DNA of 32,012 nt from Terriglobia bacterium (GCA_020073365.1 JAIQFL010000106.1:1-32012); one strand, 5' to 3'. Positions 1 to 8,822 are shown, counted from the first letter of the stretch. The notes: a model not told the origin generated them from the letters alone. Made by a program: numbers and translations.

Positions 1-183
1 ATCGTGGAACGAACATTTGGATGGATCAATCGCTGGCGGCGACTCAGCAAAGACTATGAGCACCTCACGGAAACCAGCGAATGCACAATCCGCGTCGTGA
101 TGATCTACCTGATGGCCCGCCGTCTTGCACCCCCGAAACGACATCGGCGGGAGCGCCGATCACGAAGACGGAGGGTTATTTGA
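1..183 (+). CDS. IS5-family transposase, C-terminal fragment (runs off left edge)
   Basis: An open frame enters from the left edge and ends at TGA 181-183, giving 60 residues. It begins IVERTFGWINRWRRLSKDYE, which matches the C-terminal part of IS5-type DDE transposases. There the E of VERTFGW is the last catalytic acidic residue and the RxRRLSKDYE segment follows it. The tail after MARRL is very basic (many Arg), as is common at the end of these proteins. The catalytic DD residues lie outside the window, so integrity cannot be judged. The frame has no stop or frameshift in the visible part. Family assignment is from motif recognition; the subgroup is not determined. Confidence 0.85.
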   Translation: MVERTFGWINRWRRLSKDYEHLTETSECTIRVVMIYLMARRLAPPKRHRRERRSRRRRVI

Positions 184-195
184 CACGCTCTTAGC
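1..195 (+). mobile_element. Right end of an IS5-type insertion sequence (partial)
   Basis: The transposase fragment stops at 183, and the few bases after it (GACACGCTCTTAG, 182-194) are the likely right terminal inverted repeat plus target site. IS5 elements usually end within 10-30 bases of the transposase stop. The left end is outside the window, so the repeat cannot be matched and the exact boundary is inferred. The element sits about 30 bases beyond the 3' end of the deformylase gene, so it appears not to interrupt that gene. Confidence 0.5.
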
Positions 196-224
196 CTTCT
201 TGCGATGTTCGGCGGTTCGGCTTC

Positions 225-818
225 CTACCCACCCTCATCCAGCAGTGCCTTGCGAATTTCCGCCATCGGCAGATTCTTCCAATACCGGTTGAAATGGTCC
301 ATCGTCATAAACGAGCGCGACTGCATCCGGTCGATATACAGGCACCCGTTGAGATGATCGATCTCATGCTGCAGAATTCGGGCATACCAGCCGTCGGCCT
401 CGATGCGGACCCGTTCTGCGCGTTCGTTCCAGCACTCCACCGTGACGCGCCGCGCGCGCGCCACCACGGCGCCGAACTTTGCCAGGCTCAGGCATCCTTC
501 GAAGAATTCGACCGTCTCTTCGCCCAGCGTTATCGTCGGGTTGACGATCGCGTGGAACCCGACCGGCTGCCGTCCCAGTTCGTCTAGCCGCTCGGCGGCC
601 AGATCCTTCATGAGCTCCGCCCGATCCTCGATCACCGCCAGTTGTAGGGAAACTCCCACTTGCGGCGCAGCCAGACCGACTCCCGGCGCCTCGCGCATGG
701 TGTCGCGCAGGTCCTCGATCAACTGCTGGATGGCCGGGCTCCGGATCTCATCGATCGCCAGGGGCCGCGCCCTTCGCCGCAGCACCGCTTCGCCCACCTG
801 AAGCACGTTCAGCAACAT
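225..818 (-). CDS. def: Peptide deformylase
   Basis: Removes the formyl group from the initiator methionine of nascent cytosolic proteins; a metal-dependent (Fe/Zn) amidohydrolase. All three signature motifs are visible in the 197-residue product: GVGLAAPQVG (46-55), EGCLSL (107-112, metal ligand Cys109) and QHEIDHLNG (150-158, metal ligands His151 and His155, catalytic Glu152). The segment after motif 3 (CLYIDRMQSRSF) resembles the type that includes eukaryotic organellar deformylases. The chosen start is ATG at 818, giving MLLNVLQVGE, the usual beginning of the fold. The frame stays open 23 codons further upstream to 887, but that would overlap the divergent gene. No clear Shine-Dalgarno sequence precedes the start. 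The usual partner fmt is not adjacent. Confidence 0.95.
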   Translation of the reverse strand: MLLNVLQVGEAVLRRRARPLAIDEIRSPAIQQLIEDLRDTMREAPGVGLAAPQVGVSLQLAVIEDRAELMKDLAAERLDELGRQPVGFHAIVNPTITLGEETVEFFEGCLSLAKFGAVVARARRVTVECWNERAERVRIEADGWYARILQHEIDHLNGCLYIDRMQSRSFMTMDHFNRYWKNLPMAEIRKALLDEGG

Positions 819-885
819 CGAAGCATACCGAAACTTGCAGTCTAACCGAAGCGGCACTCCATATGCTCGCGTAGCGCATGGCTGC

Positions 886-1758
886 ATGAGCCGCCAGCCT
901 TATGCCACACTACCCATTGTGCGTCTGAACCTGCGGAACTTCGCCTGGCTCCTCCGGCGAAGCCTGATAGCCACTTTGGACGACGGCTGTCTGAGCACCG
1001 CTAAGGGCGCCGCCTACTCCGCTCTGCTCTCGTTTTTCCCGGTGCTCACTTCGGCCGCGACCATCCTGGTTCAGACGCGCGCCGAGTTTGTCTCTCGCAC
1101 CATTGAGGATGCGCTCTCCGAAATCGTGCCGCCGGACTCCGAAAGCCTGGTCCTCCAGCAGTTCCGCATGGCCGGCACCAGGCACAATTCACTTCTGATC
1201 GTGGCCGGGCTGATCTCCATCTGGGCGGCCTCGGGCGTCATCAAGAGTTTGATCGAAGGCTTCCACGCGGCCTACCGTGTTCCCCGCAATCGAAGTATCT
1301 TCCACCAAAGCTGGGTGGCGATGGCGCTGGTATTAGGCGCCGCCATTCCGTTGGTGTGTGCCTCGTTGCTGATCGTCTTCGGCGGGCAGGCGGAGCATGC
1401 GGTCCTCAACTGGATCAACGTCGATCCTCTGGTATGGGCTTGGCAGTGGGTCAGCCGCCTGACGCGCTACGCGGTCTCCTTCGCGACGACCGTGGTGGTG
1501 ACTGCCAGCCTCTACTATTTCGGACCCTACCGCCGGCAGCGCTGGCGCTACGTGTGGCCCGGCGCGATTCTGGCTACTGTGCTTTGGCTGCTGGCCACCT
1601 CCGGATTCGCCTGGTATGCCAGCAACATTGCCAGGTACAACGTGATGTACGGATCGGTGGGCGCCGCTATCGCGTTGCTGGTGTGGATGTATCTGATGGC
1701 CATCATTGCCCTGATCGGCTGCGAATTTAACGCCGAATACGAGCGCAGCGCGCGCTAG
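886..1758 (+). CDS. YihY/virulence factor BrkB family membrane protein
   Basis: A 290-residue polytopic inner-membrane protein with about six hydrophobic segments. The first carries the family signature, KGAAYSALLSFFPVLTSAAT. The C-terminal hydrophobic stretch, YGSVGAAIALLVWMYLMAII, followed by GCEFNAEYER, is also typical. Members were once called RNase BN, but that activity belongs to another protein; their real role is unsettled. Start choice is ATG 886. The frame remains open upstream to 835, and a GTG at 919 (VRLNLRNF) is an alternative that fits many homologues. Divergent from the deformylase with only about 67 bases between the starts, so the promoters must be packed together. Family assignment is secure; function is not inferred. 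Confidence 0.88.
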   Translation: MSRQPYATLPIVRLNLRNFAWLLRRSLIATLDDGCLSTAKGAAYSALLSFFPVLTSAATILVQTRAEFVSRTIEDALSEIVPPDSESLVLQQFRMAGTRHNSLLIVAGLISIWAASGVIKSLIEGFHAAYRVPRNRSIFHQSWVAMALVLGAAIPLVCASLLIVFGGQAEHAVLNWINVDPLVWAWQWVSRLTRYAVSFATTVVVTASLYYFGPYRRQRWRYVWPGAILATVLWLLATSGFAWYASNIARYNVMYGSVGAAIALLVWMYLMAIIALIGCEFNAEYERSAR

Positions 1759-1800
1759 CAGGCCATGGTAATACCCAAACCGCCACAGAACTTGCGGTTC

Positions 1801-1843
1801 TGGTGGGGCAGGCTTCAGCCTTCCACGCCCGCTTGCGCGCGTT
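1801..1843. repeat. Interspersed hairpin repeat, copy 1
   Basis: Begins TGGTGGGGCAGGC and contains CCCGCTTGCG-GCGTT further on, both shared with the copy at 18841-18885. The centre, AGGCT-TC-AGCCT, forms a hairpin around a TC loop. The other copy has different stem bases but the same TC loop, so base pairing is kept while sequence changes. It lies in the 134-base gap between the YihY gene and the lyase gene. A separate stem, CAGAAC-TTGCG-GTTCTG (1786-1802), sits immediately before it. Probably a REP-like or MITE-like element. Confidence 0.6.
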
Positions 1844-1892
1844 CTCCCGATCTCCCCGCCACGGGCTGCCGGCATCCGCTACAATCGCATAA

Positions 1893-3104
1893 GTGAGGAC
1901 CGCTGTCATTTTCATTCTGGCCGTGTCCTGTGTCCACGCCGCGGACTTTCCGATGACGTTGGTCTCGGAGGACGAAGCGGAGCCTATCCACAGCGCCATT
2001 ATCCGCAAGGAGGCATGGACGCTCGACACCGTCCGCCGCCTGCGCGCCGAGGCCGACAAGCGCATGCGGGAGGGGCCGTGGACCGTTACTTCCGACCGGC
2101 CCAAAGGGATCGACCTCGATCCCCACGACTATTACAGCGAGGCTCCCTACTGGTGGCCCAACCCCGAAGACCCCAACGGCCCTTACCTCCGCAACGACGG
2201 CCAGATCAATCCCAGCCGCTTTCTGGCCAACAAGACAGCGCTCAATTCCATGTGCGACGCCGTTCTCACGCTCGGTACGGCAGCCTTTCTGCTGGATGAC
2301 GCCCGCTATGGCCAGCGCGCCGCGCGAGTCATCCAAACCTGGTTCATCAATCCCAAAACCCGCATGACGCCCAGCTTGGACTACGCTCAAGCGGTCCCGG
2401 GCGTCAACAACGGCCGCGGCGCCGGAATCCTCGATGGGCGGGCCTTCATCCGCGCCATCCAGGGCATGGAGTTTCTGGCACAAACCGGAGCCTGGGATCC
2501 CAAAGACCAGGCCGCCGTGCGGAAATGGTTCGAGGAATATCTCCACTGGCTGACCGACAGCAAGAACGCCAGCGAAGAGAAGAAGAGCGCCAACAACCAC
2601 GCCTCCTGGTGGACCGCCCAGGTGGCCGCCGTGGCTACTTTTGTGGAAAATCGCCAGGTCACCCAGATGGCCTTCAACTATTATCGCGATCGCATCTTCC
2701 CCCGCCAGATCCGCGGTGACGGCAGCGCCCCGCGCGAGGAGTCCCGCACCAAATCGCTATCGTATTCCGCGTTTAACCTGGAAGCGTTTACGTTGGTATG
2801 CCGCATCGCCCAGGTTCACGGCACAGACCTCTGGGCCGTTCACACCAAGAGCGGCGCCACCATTGGCACGGTTATCGATTACCTGCGACCCTACCTGGCA
2901 GACCCGCACAAGTGGAGCAAGGAGCAGATCGCAGACTTCCAGAACGACAGCCTCTATTTCCTGGCCTTCGCCGGGATGGGGCTCAAAAAACCCGAGTATG
3001 TAGCCCTCTTTCGAAAACTGGAACGCCCCGAAGGAGCGTGGCTGAGCCTGGTGGACTTGTTGGTCGGCCGTTGGGAAGCCGCCGCGCACCAGACGCGGCA
3101 TTGA
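1893..3104 (+). CDS. Secreted alginate lyase family protein (PF05426-like)
   Basis: A predicted periplasmic or secreted polysaccharide lyase of 403 residues. The N-terminus MRTAVIFILAVSCVHAADF is a short signal peptide with cleavage likely after the Ala-Ala near 16-17. Family features visible are APYWWPNPEDPNGPYLRNDG (84-103), the NNHASWW motif (234-240) with the Asn-His pair used for acid neutralisation and proton transfer in PL5-type lyases, and RTKSLSYSAFNLEAF (285-299) carrying the Arg and the catalytic Tyr291. Substrate cannot be told: the family includes polymannuronate and glucuronan lyases. The start codon is GTG at 1893; no strong ribosome-binding site is seen. It is followed by an MFS gene after 89 bases, but no other polysaccharide-utilisation genes are near. 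Confidence 0.85.
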   Translation: MRTAVIFILAVSCVHAADFPMTLVSEDEAEPIHSAIIRKEAWTLDTVRRLRAEADKRMREGPWTVTSDRPKGIDLDPHDYYSEAPYWWPNPEDPNGPYLRNDGQINPSRFLANKTALNSMCDAVLTLGTAAFLLDDARYGQRAARVIQTWFINPKTRMTPSLDYAQAVPGVNNGRGAGILDGRAFIRAIQGMEFLAQTGAWDPKDQAAVRKWFEEYLHWLTDSKNASEEKKSANNHASWWTAQVAAVATFVENRQVTQMAFNYYRDRIFPRQIRGDGSAPREESRTKSLSYSAFNLEAFTLVCRIAQVHGTDLWAVHTKSGATIGTVIDYLRPYLADPHKWSKEQIADFQNDSLYFLAFAGMGLKKPEYVALFRKLERPEGAWLSLVDLLVGRWEAAAHQTRH

Positions 3105-3193
3105 AGGCCGCGGCACGCCAAGTCACTTCGTAGACACTGCGAATACAGGCGCGCCCTTTTGAATGGCGCGGCCCGCCATGCGATTCTGGGTAG

Positions 3194-4432
3194 ATGCGGC
3201 GAAGCGGACTCTGGCGCGCACCGGATTTCCTGAAGCTCTGGGCTGGCCAGGCGGTCTCTCAGATGGGGTCCACGATTACCGACTCCGGGCTGCCGTACAC
3301 AGCCATCCTCGTGCTGGGAGCCTCACCGTTTCAGATGGGCCTCCTGAGCGGAGCGGGCGCAGCCGTCATCCTGGTGTTTGGCCTGTTCGCCGGAGCTTGG
3401 GCGGATCGTCTGCGGCGTCGGCCCATTCTGATTTTCGCCGACCTGGGACGCGCCGCCGTGTTGGGAACCGTTCCGCTAGCGGCTGCGCTCGGCCGCCTGA
3501 GTATGGGCCACCTGTACCTGGTGGCAGCGGCCAGCAGCCTCTTCAACCTTCTTTTCGAGGTGAGCTACCAGGCCTACCTACCGACGCTCGTGGACCGTGA
3601 GAACATCGTGGAATGTAACAGCAAACTGGCGTTGGCCGAGTCCATCGCGCAGGTAACAGGGCCGGGTCTCACGGGCATCCTGGTGGGGTGGATCACCGCT
3701 CCGAAAGCGATCCTCTTCGACGCCGTCTCTTTCCTGGTCTCGGCATCTTCCCTATCGCTGATCCGCAAGCCGGAGCCCCAGCCCGACCGCCGGCCGCAGC
3801 CGCATCTTCTGGGGGAAATCGCGGAAGGGTTACGCGCTTCATGGCGCGACCCGATCCTTCAGGCATTGGCGAAGCGGACAGCCACCGCTTCCTTCTTTCT
3901 GGGTTTCGCCGCCGCGCTGTATTTCCTTTTCGCGATGCGCGAGCTCGGTTTGAGCGCTGCGCTCCTGGGCACCATCATCTCGGTGGGAGGGGCCACCAGC
4001 CTGGCAGGGGCTTTTGCGGCGGAGCGGCTGGTGCGCCGCTTTGGTTTTGGCCGGACCTTCATCGGGGCTGCGGCGGTCACCGGAGTTACCGCGCTGCTGC
4101 CTCCGCTCGCGCACGGCCCAGTGGCCGTTTGCGCCATCTTTCTGGGCACGGCGCAATTGTTCGACATGGCGTGGCCGGTCTACAACATCAGCGAGTTGAG
4201 CCTGCGCCAGGCGGTCACGCCCAATCATCTGTTGGGTCGCGTGAACTCGGCGATGCACCTGCTGTTCCGAGGTGTTCTGCCAGTGGGGGCCCTGGCCGGC
4301 GGTATGATCGCCGAGGTCATCGGAATGCGAATCACAATGTTCGCCGGCGCCCTCGGGTTCCTGCTATCGACGTTGTGGCTCGTATTCTCACCAATCCGCC
4401 ACCTGCGAGACCTGCCGGACGCCCCCGCGTAG
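3194..4432 (+). CDS. MFS transporter (EntS/MFS_3-like exporter)
   Basis: A 412-residue major facilitator with about 12 hydrophobic segments. The loop 2-3 signature appears as GAWADRLRRRPILIFADLGR (around residues 66-85). The sequence GPGLTGILVGWITAPKAILFDAVSF is typical of the sixth-helix region in the EntS/MFS_3 branch of drug or siderophore exporters. Start ATG 3194 gives MRRSGLWRAPDFLKLWAGQ, the usual N-terminal helix entry for this branch. The substrate cannot be read from the sequence. The gene runs convergently into the acyl-CoA operon with only 8 bases between stop codons, and no terminator hairpin fits in that space. It may be co-transcribed with the lyase upstream, but the 89-base gap makes this uncertain. 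Confidence 0.88.
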   Translation: MRRSGLWRAPDFLKLWAGQAVSQMGSTITDSGLPYTAILVLGASPFQMGLLSGAGAAVILVFGLFAGAWADRLRRRPILIFADLGRAAVLGTVPLAAALGRLSMGHLYLVAAASSLFNLLFEVSYQAYLPTLVDRENIVECNSKLALAESIAQVTGPGLTGILVGWITAPKAILFDAVSFLVSASSLSLIRKPEPQPDRRPQPHLLGEIAEGLRASWRDPILQALAKRTATASFFLGFAAALYFLFAMRELGLSAALLGTIISVGGATSLAGAFAAERLVRRFGFGRTFIGAAAVTGVTALLPPLAHGPVAVCAIFLGTAQLFDMAWPVYNISELSLRQAVTPNHLLGRVNSAMHLLFRGVLPVGALAGGMIAEVIGMRITMFAGALGFLLSTLWLVFSPIRHLRDLPDAPA

Positions 4433-4440
4433 GCAAGTCC

Positions 4441-6456
4441 CTAAGCGAGGGCCATCACCCGCAGCCGTTTCGGAACCGAAAACCGCTTGCCATGCGTCCT
4501 TTCCAGACGCTCGCATTCCGCGATGAACCGGTCTGTTCCTACGGTCTCAATGTGCCCGATTGTCCCGCCCAGCGCCGCGCAGAAGCCCCACCCCAGCACC
4601 GAGCCGACATCCGCGTCCCTGCGATCCTGGACTACCCCCTCCTCCATGCACCGGACCGTTTCCAACGACTGGATGCACCGGAACCGGACGACCAGTTCCC
4701 CGACCTCCGGCTTCGCGCGCACCGGGAACCACGTCGCAAGCTCCGGCCACAGTCGCTTCTTCGCGCCTTCCGGATATTCGTAGAACCCACCACCCGCCTT
4801 CTTCCCATGACGCCCGCACCGCTCGATCATGATGTCGAGCGCTTCGTCTGTTGCGTTCCGCCGGTAATCGGCGCCCAGGTCGGCCCGCGCCTGTTCCCGC
4901 ACATGGCGCATCAGGTCGAGCGAGACCTCGTCGGCGAGAACCAGGGGGCCCACCGGCATCCCCGCCAGCCGCCCCGCATTCTCGATCAGCGCCGGAGCCA
5001 CGCCTTCCAGCAGCATGCTCAGCCCCTCATTCACGTAGGTCGAAAACACGCGGCTGGTATAGAACCCGCGGCTGTCGTTCACCACGATGGGAGTCTTCCG
5101 CAGTCTTTTTGCCAGGTCCATGGCGCGCGCCAGGCACGCGTCCGACGTCTTCTTTCCCCGAATGATTTCCAGCAGCGGCATCTTGTCTACCGGCGAAAAG
5201 AAGTGCATCCCGATGAAGTTCTCCGGGTTCGTCCACGCCTCGGCCAGCCCCGTAATCGGTAGGGTAGAGGTGTTCGACGCGAACACGATTCCGTCTCCCG
5301 TAACGGCCGCGGTACTTCGGGTGACCTCCGCCTTGATGGCGCGGTCCTCGAACACCGCTTCGATCACCAGGTCGCAGCCGCGAAGACCGTCGTATGCGTC
5401 CGTGGCGTGGATCCGGGCCACGGCCTTGTCCCGCTCTTCCGCGGTCAACTGCGCCTTGGACACGCGCTTGTCGAAGACGACCGCTGCGGCGGACCTGCCA
5501 CGTTCCGCACTCTCGCGTGTGGTGTCCAGTAGCACGACGTCCAGACCCGCGTCCGCGCAGACGTACGCGATCCCCGAGCCCATCATCCCGGCGCCGAGGA
5601 CGCCGATCTTCGAAAACTCGTGAATCGGTACATTCGCGGGGCGCCCCGCTAAGCCGTCCAGCTCTTGTCTGGATCGCGCCAGCCGCATCAGGTTGCGCGC
5701 TTCCGCTGTACCCCGCACGTGGACGAAGTAACGCGACTCGATCTTCAACCCGGTATCGAGATCCACCTGGCAGCCTTCGAATACGCTCGACAAAATCGCC
5801 ACCGGAGCGGGATAGAGCCCCATCGTCCGTTCGCGCAACATTGCGCTGGCCGGGCCAAATATGTGCCCCGCGCTCCCACCCGGAATGCGGAAGCCCTTCG
5901 CGTCCCACGGCTGAATCGTCGCTTGGCCGGCCCGACTCAGGATCCAGGCGCGGGCGCTTTCTAGCAGATTGCTACCGGGAGCAGCCACCGCGTCCACCAA
6001 GCCCGCCTCTTTGGCCTCGCGCGGCCCCAGCCTTCTGCCTTCCAACAGCAACGGCAGCGCGCGCTGGATGCCGATCAGCCGCGGCAACCGCTGGGTGCCG
6101 CCGAGCCCCGGCATGAGCCCCGCCTGTACGTTCGAGAGTTCGATATGCGTGGCTGGTTCGTCTGTCGCGATCCGGTGGTGGCAAGCCAGGCAGATCTCAT
6201 ATGCGCCCCCCGTCACTGTCCCCGTGATCGCGGCCACGAACGGTTTGCCGCTGGTCTCCATCCGGCGCAGCACCTTTCCCAAGCCCTGGACGTCCCCCGA
6301 GTAGGGCAACGTCCCCCGGCCCGCGCCGACTACGACGATAATGCCACCGCGCACCCCCGGGTCGGCAATCGCCGCGCCGGCTTCCCTGACGAACTCCTCC
6401 CCGGAGAGCCCGTCCAGGAAGGCAATTCCCTCGTCGTCAATGCTGTATTGGCTCAT
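4441..6456 (-). CDS. Crotonase / 3-hydroxyacyl-CoA dehydrogenase fusion (FadJ/FadB-like)
   Basis: Bifunctional beta-oxidation enzyme of 671 residues and last gene of the operon. Residues about 1-200 form a crotonase domain. Residues about 283-465 form the NAD-binding domain with GVLGAGMMGSG (285-295), and the catalytic SNTSTLP and MHFFSPV (His418) motifs. Two C-terminal dehydrogenase domains follow (about 467-565 and 600-670). The dehydrogenase half looks complete. In the crotonase half Glu87 (GGAYEICLACHHR) is present, but the position of the second catalytic Glu, normally in GLPEV, reads LSNV with Asn109. The N-terminus is also short: the usual D-x-P-x(5)-MN-x-L strand is missing after EGIAFL. 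The hydratase step may therefore be weak or altered. Start ATG overlaps the thiolase stop as ATGA. Confidence 0.92.
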   Translation of the reverse strand: MSQYSIDDEGIAFLDGLSGEEFVREAGAAIADPGVRGGIIVVVGAGRGTLPYSGDVQGLGKVLRRMETSGKPFVAAITGTVTGGAYEICLACHHRIATDEPATHIELSNVQAGLMPGLGGTQRLPRLIGIQRALPLLLEGRRLGPREAKEAGLVDAVAAPGSNLLESARAWILSRAGQATIQPWDAKGFRIPGGSAGHIFGPASAMLRERTMGLYPAPVAILSSVFEGCQVDLDTGLKIESRYFVHVRGTAEARNLMRLARSRQELDGLAGRPANVPIHEFSKIGVLGAGMMGSGIAYVCADAGLDVVLLDTTRESAERGRSAAAVVFDKRVSKAQLTAEERDKAVARIHATDAYDGLRGCDLVIEAVFEDRAIKAEVTRSTAAVTGDGIVFASNTSTLPITGLAEAWTNPENFIGMHFFSPVDKMPLLEIIRGKKTSDACLARAMDLAKRLRKTPIVVNDSRGFYTSRVFSTYVNEGLSMLLEGVAPALIENAGRLAGMPVGPLVLADEVSLDLMRHVREQARADLGADYRRNATDEALDIMIERCGRHGKKAGGGFYEYPEGAKKRLWPELATWFPVRAKPEVGELVVRFRCIQSLETVRCMEEGVVQDRRDADVGSVLGWGFCAALGGTIGHIETVGTDRFIAECERLERTHGKRFSVPKRLRVMALA

Positions 6457-7661
6457 ACGCGTTCAATCACGGTGGCGGTCCCCATGCCGCCGCCGACACA
6501 CAGCGTGGCGAGCCCCGTCCCGACATCCCGCCGCTCCATTTCGTCGAGCAACGTCCCCAGAAGGATCGCGCCCGTGGCGCCCAGCGGATGCCCCATCGCA
6601 ATCGCCCCGCCGTTGACGTTGACGCGATCGTGACTCACCGAGGTCTCTTCCATGAAACACAGCACCACCGCGGCGAACGCTTCGTTCATCTCGAATAGCC
6701 CCACGTCGCGCGCTTCCATGCCCGCTTTTTTGAGCGCCTTCCGGGTGGCTGGCGCGGGCCCCGTCAGCATGATGCACGGTTCGCTGCCGATGCTCGCAAA
6801 CGAGCGGAATCGGGCGCGCGGTTGGAGCCCGAGTTTCTCGCCCATCTCGCGGTTGCCGATCAGGACCGCGGCCGCCCCGTCGGCGATCCCCGACGAATTG
6901 CCGGCGTGATGCAGATGGCGGATGGCCTCCACTTCGGGATATCGCTGGATGGCAGTCGAGTCGTAGCCGAACTTCTCACCCATCTGCGCGAACGACGGCT
7001 CCAGACGCGAGAGGTCTTCGATCGTCGTGTTCGGCCGGACCAGCTCATCCCGATCCAGGATCGTTTCGCCATTCAGATCCACCACCGGAACGATCGACTT
7101 CTGAAAGTAGCCGCACCTCCAGGCGTTGGCCGCCCGAAGCTGGCTCTGGAACGCATAGCAGTCCAGGTCGTTGCGGCTGTAGCCCCGCAGCGTCGCCAGC
7201 AGGTCTGCCGAGATTCCCTGCGGCACGATGTGCGCCGGGAAGGCTACGCTCGGATCGGCAAACAGGGCTCCGCCGCTCGACCCGATGGGCACGCGCGACA
7301 TGCTCTCCACGCCGCCCGCGATCGCCAGGTCCGCTTCCCCCGAGATCACCTTTCCCGCGGCCACATTGCACGCCTCCAATCCCGACGCGCAGAACCGGCT
7401 CACCGTCACACCCGCCGCCGTTTCCGCGTATCCCGCTTGCAGCACCGCCGACCGCGCGATGTCGCCTCCCTGTTCGCCCGTGGCCTCTACGCAACCCAGC
7501 ACGACGTCGTCCACCAGTGCCGTGTCCAGCCGGTTCCGCTGTTGAATGGCCCGCAGCACCGTAGAGGCGAGCGACACTGGCGTCGATTGGTACAGAGCAC
7601 CCGACGCCTTGCCTTTGCCTCGCGGCGTGCGCACCGCATCGTAAATATACGCTTCCGTCAT
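6453..7661 (-). CDS. Acetyl-CoA C-acyltransferase (thiolase)
   Basis: Cleaves 3-ketoacyl-CoA with CoA to give acetyl-CoA (or propionyl-CoA from alpha-methyl substrates) and a shortened acyl-CoA, in the cytosol. The 402-residue product has the full thiolase triad: Cys91 in SRFCASGLEA, His358 in GGAIAMGHPLGATGA, and Cys388 in CVGGGMG. The NEAFAAV motif is also present. Start ATG 7661 gives MTEAYIYDAVRTPRGK, the standard thiolase N-terminus. The frame is open 58 codons further upstream, but that is a shadow of the dehydrogenase gene. Both ends overlap the neighbours by four bases (ATGA), so translation is probably coupled. The RTPRGKGKASGAL opening suggests a degradative FadA/FadI-type thiolase rather than a biosynthetic one. 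Confidence 0.94.
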   Translation of the reverse strand: MTEAYIYDAVRTPRGKGKASGALYQSTPVSLASTVLRAIQQRNRLDTALVDDVVLGCVEATGEQGGDIARSAVLQAGYAETAAGVTVSRFCASGLEACNVAAGKVISGEADLAIAGGVESMSRVPIGSSGGALFADPSVAFPAHIVPQGISADLLATLRGYSRNDLDCYAFQSQLRAANAWRCGYFQKSIVPVVDLNGETILDRDELVRPNTTIEDLSRLEPSFAQMGEKFGYDSTAIQRYPEVEAIRHLHHAGNSSGIADGAAAVLIGNREMGEKLGLQPRARFRSFASIGSEPCIMLTGPAPATRKALKKAGMEARDVGLFEMNEAFAAVVLCFMEETSVSHDRVNVNGGAIAMGHPLGATGAILLGTLLDEMERRDVGTGLATLCVGGGMGTATVIERV

Positions 7662-8791
7662 TTCAGCAACGACCTCCCGATGATCTCCTTCATGATCTCC
7701 GACGTCCCCGCCCAGATGCGGTGCACCCGCGCCGCCGCATACAGCCGGGCGATCGGACACTCCCACATGTAGCCATACCCGCCGAAGAATTGCAGGCACT
7801 GGTCCGTCACCCGTCCGGCCAGTTCGGCAGTCCACAGCTTGGCCTCGGCCGCCATCTCCGCGGTGAGCTCCCCCGAGTTATGCTCCATCACCGAGCGGTC
7901 GATAAACGCCTGCCCGATGTCGAGCTCCGTCTTCATTTCCGCCAGCTTGAATTTCGTATTCTGAAAGTCCGCCACTGGCTGCCCGAACGCCTTGCGCTCC
8001 TTGACGTACGGCAGCGTCAGGTCGAAGGCCGCGCGCGCCACCGCCAGGGAGCCGCAGGCGGCCGCCAGCCGCTCGTCGCCCAGCAACCGCATGATGGCGT
8101 GGAAGCCCTTCCGCGGGTCGCCAAGCACGTTGGCACACGGCGCCTCGACGTCATGGAAGAACAGCTCCGCCGTATCCTGCGCGTGATACCCCAGCTTTTC
8201 GAGCTTGCGGCCGCGCTCGAAGCCCGGCATTCCCGTCTCCACTACGAACAGTCCGATCGCACGCGGGTTGGCGGCATCCGTCTTGGCGGCGACGATCACG
8301 ATGTCCGCGTTGATGCCGTTCGACACGAAGGTCTTCGAGCCGTTGACCAGCCAGTGGTCGCCGCGCAGTTCCGCGCGCGTCTGAATGCCGGCGAGATCGC
8401 TGCCCGCGGCCGGCTCGGTCATGGCTACAGCCAGGATCGCCTCCCCCGCAACGGCGCGTGATAGCAGCCGGCGCTTCTGCTCCTCCGTCCCCAGCCGGTC
8501 CAGGTACGGCGCGACCACCGACGAATGCAGCCCGAACGCCACTCCGGGAGTATGCGCCAGTTCCTCCGCGACGATCTGGTCGTAGCGGAAGTCGCGACAC
8601 CCCGCGCCGCCATAGGCCTCGTCCGCCCACGTGCAAAGGAACCCGTGGGCCCCGGCCTTCTTCCAGATTTCTTTGGGGGTGATGCCGGCCCGTTCCCAGG
8701 CGTTGTAGTGCGGCGCGATTTCGTTCTTCACGAACTCGCGAAAGCTCTTCCGGAACATCTCGTGTTCCGGCTCAAAATGCCGGCGCTTCAC
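7658..8791 (-). CDS. Acyl-CoA dehydrogenase (long-chain/isovaleryl-like branch)
   Basis: FAD-dependent oxidation of acyl-CoA to trans-2-enoyl-CoA; electrons go to ETF. The 377-residue product has the flavin/substrate motif AVAMTEPAAGSDLAGIQT, the C-terminal FGGYGYMWECPIARLYAAAR and the closing GTSEIMKEIIGRSLLK. The position occupied by the catalytic Glu of medium-chain enzymes (YEGT) is Ala here (IWAGTSE). A Glu lies instead in LLGDERLAAA (residue 240), where long-chain and isovaleryl-CoA dehydrogenases carry their base. This suggests a long-chain or branched-chain substrate. Start chosen: GTG 8791, preceded by GGGAGGG and giving VKRRHFEPEHEMFRKSF, the family's usual opening. An in-frame ATG at 8854 with a GGGGAG upstream is the alternative; it would overlap the racemase gene by 32 bases. 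Confidence 0.92.
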   Translation of the reverse strand: MKRRHFEPEHEMFRKSFREFVKNEIAPHYNAWERAGITPKEIWKKAGAHGFLCTWADEAYGGAGCRDFRYDQIVAEELAHTPGVAFGLHSSVVAPYLDRLGTEEQKRRLLSRAVAGEAILAVAMTEPAAGSDLAGIQTRAELRGDHWLVNGSKTFVSNGINADIVIVAAKTDAANPRAIGLFVVETGMPGFERGRKLEKLGYHAQDTAELFFHDVEAPCANVLGDPRKGFHAIMRLLGDERLAAACGSLAVARAAFDLTLPYVKERKAFGQPVADFQNTKFKLAEMKTELDIGQAFIDRSVMEHNSGELTAEMAAEAKLWTAELAGRVTDQCLQFFGGYGYMWECPIARLYAAARVHRIWAGTSEIMKEIIGRSLLK

Positions 8792-8822
8792 AACCCTCCC
8801 CTCGAAACTGATTCGCCCTTCT

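Noticed and set aside
3150..3170. Hairpin CGCGCC-CTTTTGAAT-GGCGCG after the lyase gene as a terminator
   Set aside because: Only six base pairs, no T-run after the stem, and the motif is easily made by chance in this GC-rich sequence.
3688..5262. Plus-strand open frame of 524 codons across the MFS 3' end and the FadJ-like gene
   Set aside because: It crosses two genuine genes in another frame and has an implausible composition (many Arg/Pro/His) with no domain.
6822..7772. Long plus-strand open frame of 316 codons opposite the thiolase and dehydrogenase genes
   Set aside because: It is rich in Arg, His and Pro without any recognisable domain, and it mirrors well-supported genes on the other strand; typical shadow frame of GC-rich DNA.
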